A DNA stretch of 34,540 bases from Peptostreptococcaceae bacterium (GTDB lineage Bacteria > Bacillota > Clostridia > Peptostreptococcales > Acidaminobacteraceae). Of the stretch, positions 33,334 through 34,540 are shown piece after piece; position 1 is the stretch's first letter; each line of letters opens with the position of its first letter. The notes under the pieces were generated by a model that was not told where the DNA came from, made no database searches, and was given only the letters and a program-made list of their open reading frames with translations. The stretch covers positions 1-34,540 of the forward strand of contig JAMOQG010000125.1 in the NCBI GenBank assembly GCA_027064135.1. Reading direction: 5' to 3'. A program made the position numbers and the translations under genes.

Positions 33334-34540
33334 CTAATCAAATAATCTATGAACAAATAAGCCACTTCTGAGTTTTGGCTCAAACCAAGTCGATTTAGGT
33401 GGCATTACTTTTCCAGCATCAGCAATTGCTAATAAATCTTCCATAGTTGTAGGATACATTGAAAAAGCAACTTTTTTACCCTCATTTACTCTTTCTTCTA
33501 ATTCCTTAAGCCCTCTTATTCCACCAACGAAATCGATTCCTTCACTCGTTCTTGGATCTTCTATTCCTAATAAAGGTCTTAAAATATTCTCTTGTAAAAT
33601 TGATACATCTAATCTATCTACAGGATCATTAGCATCATATATACCATCTTTTGCTTCAATGACATACCAACTATTCTCAAAATACATACCGTAAGTATGC
33701 TTTTTCATTGGTCTATATGGTTTAGATTCATTTAATTTTTTAACTTCAAATTTTTCTTTTACTTTCCCCATAAACTCATCATTACTCAAACCATTTAAAT
33801 TATAAATAACTCTATTATAATCCATGATAAATAAATCTTCATCTGGGAACATTACAGACATGAAATAATTATATTCTTCATCTCCTGTATAATTAGGATT
33901 TGCTTCACGTCTTTTCATACCAACTTTTACACTTGAAGCAGATCTATGATGTCCATCAGCAATATATAATGAATCAATATCATTACTAAAGATTTCTTCA
34001 ATTCTTTTATTTAATCCATCGTCAGTTAATTCCCAAACAATATGTGTGATTTCATCATCTGATTTGAAATTATATATTGGCATATGAAATTTAATCCAAT
34101 CGTTAATAATAGTTGAAATTTCATCATTCTTTCTATATGTTAAGAATATTGGTGCTGTATTTGCATCGCAATAATCAAAATTATTTATTCTATCAACTTC
34201 TTTTTTAGCTCTTGTAAATTCATGCTTTTTAATTACATTATTCATATAATCATCAATTGAAGTAACACCTACTAATCCTGTCTGTACTCTTCCATTCATA
34301 ATTTGTCTGTAAATATAAAACATTGGTTTTTCGTCTTGAATTAAAATTTCATCATCAATCATTTTATCTAAATTTTTTCTAGCAGTTTTATATACAATTT
34401 CATCATATGCATCCACACTGTCATCAACATCCATTTCAGATCTTACAACATGTAAAAATGAAAATTCATTACCTTTTGCCATTTCTTTTGCTTCTTCACG
34501 ATTCATTACATCATACGGTAATGATGCAACTTTCTCTACC
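33334..34540 (-). CDS. DUF1015 family protein, N-terminus outside the window
   Basis: At least 401 residues, running off the right edge: the frame stays open from 34540 (VEKVASLPYDVMNREEA), and LPYDVMNREEA is an internal DUF1015 motif, so the Met in it is not the start. Other landmarks are YIADGHHRSASSVKVG near the middle, HTYGMYF, and ILRPLLGIEDPRTSEGIDFVGG near the C-terminus. The family usually sits with serA/serC serine-biosynthesis genes in Bacillota; the biochemical role is not established. A bidirectional terminator ends it. Confidence 0.92.
   Translation of the reverse strand, partial: VEKVASLPYDVMNREEAKEMAKGNEFSFLHVVRSEMDVDDSVDAYDEIVYKTARKNLDKMIDDEILIQDEKPMFYIYRQIMNGRVQTGLVGVTSIDDYMNNVIKKHEFTRAKKEVDRINNFDYCDANTAPIFLTYRKNDEISTIINDWIKFHMPIYNFKSDDEITHIVWELTDDGLNKRIEEIFSNDIDSLYIADGHHRSASSVKVGMKRREANPNYTGDEEYNYFMSVMFPDEDLFIMDYNRVIYNLNGLSNDEFMGKVKEKFEVKKLNESKPYRPMKKHTYGMYFENSWYVIEAKDGIYDANDPVDRLDVSILQENILRPLLGIEDPRTSEGIDFVGGIRGLKELEERVNEGKKVAFSMYPTTMEDLLAIADAGKVMPPKSTWFEPKLRSGLFVHRLFD

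Overview
The window is very AT-rich (well under 30% G+C by eye) and densely packed on both strands, with strong Shine-Dalgarno sites and sigma-A-type promoters, often with a TGn-extended -10. The alaS-ireB-ruvX block, the IreB partner of PASTA kinases, the c-di-AMP enzyme, the Fe-S aldo/keto reductase and the NusG-domain-II/ApbE pair point to an anaerobic low-G+C Bacillota (a Tissierellia/Clostridia-type organism, or a free-living relative of the Mollicutes). UGA is a normal stop codon: at least four genes end in it, all tryptophans I checked are UGG, so this is not the Mycoplasma code. No tRNA, rRNA, CRISPR array, insertion sequence or prophage was seen.

Layout. 1-6718 (minus strand): partial ruvX, an Fe-S aldo/keto reductase, ireB and alaS; then an operon acylphosphatase - ACT protein - diadenylate cyclase - hemolysin III. 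6880-7188 (plus): a HesB/IscA-like protein with an in-frame UGA exactly where the family has its first conserved cysteine, followed by a SECIS-like hairpin; it is a probable selenoprotein that ordinary gene calling would miss. 7224-10176: YihY-type membrane protein, and divergently hflK-hflC. 10227-17804 (minus): one long operon pabA-pabB-pabC-folE-folP-mscS-folB-folK-aroF-galE, which runs from chorismate and GTP towards dihydropteroate, with DAHP synthase feeding chorismate and a mechanosensitive channel embedded in it.

17963-24807: a TIM-barrel sugar isomerase/endonuclease-like protein, dinB and a NusG-domain-II protein (minus), then a plus-strand operon apbE - iron-type substrate-binding lipoprotein - fused 12-TM permease - membrane-anchored seven-bladed propeller. 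No ABC ATPase is present. 24832-30217 (minus): a response regulator and histidine kinase followed, in the same apparent transcript, by two proteins I cannot assign: a 760-residue polytopic membrane protein with a long effector-like tail, and a 344-residue soluble protein with an internal duplication whose layout resembles the EspG chaperones of type VII secretion. This four-gene unit is the best candidate in the window for an undescribed system.

30319-34540: a CoA-pyrophosphatase-type Nudix hydrolase, a 338-bp gap holding GC-rich inverted repeats and a possible Cys-rich micro-ORF, a SerB-like HAD phosphatase coupled to a membrane-bound PilZ (c-di-GMP) receptor, an orphan 60-residue protein whose -10 box lies in a perfect palindrome, and a DUF1015 protein cut by the window end. 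The window thus holds a c-di-AMP synthase candidate and a c-di-GMP receptor.
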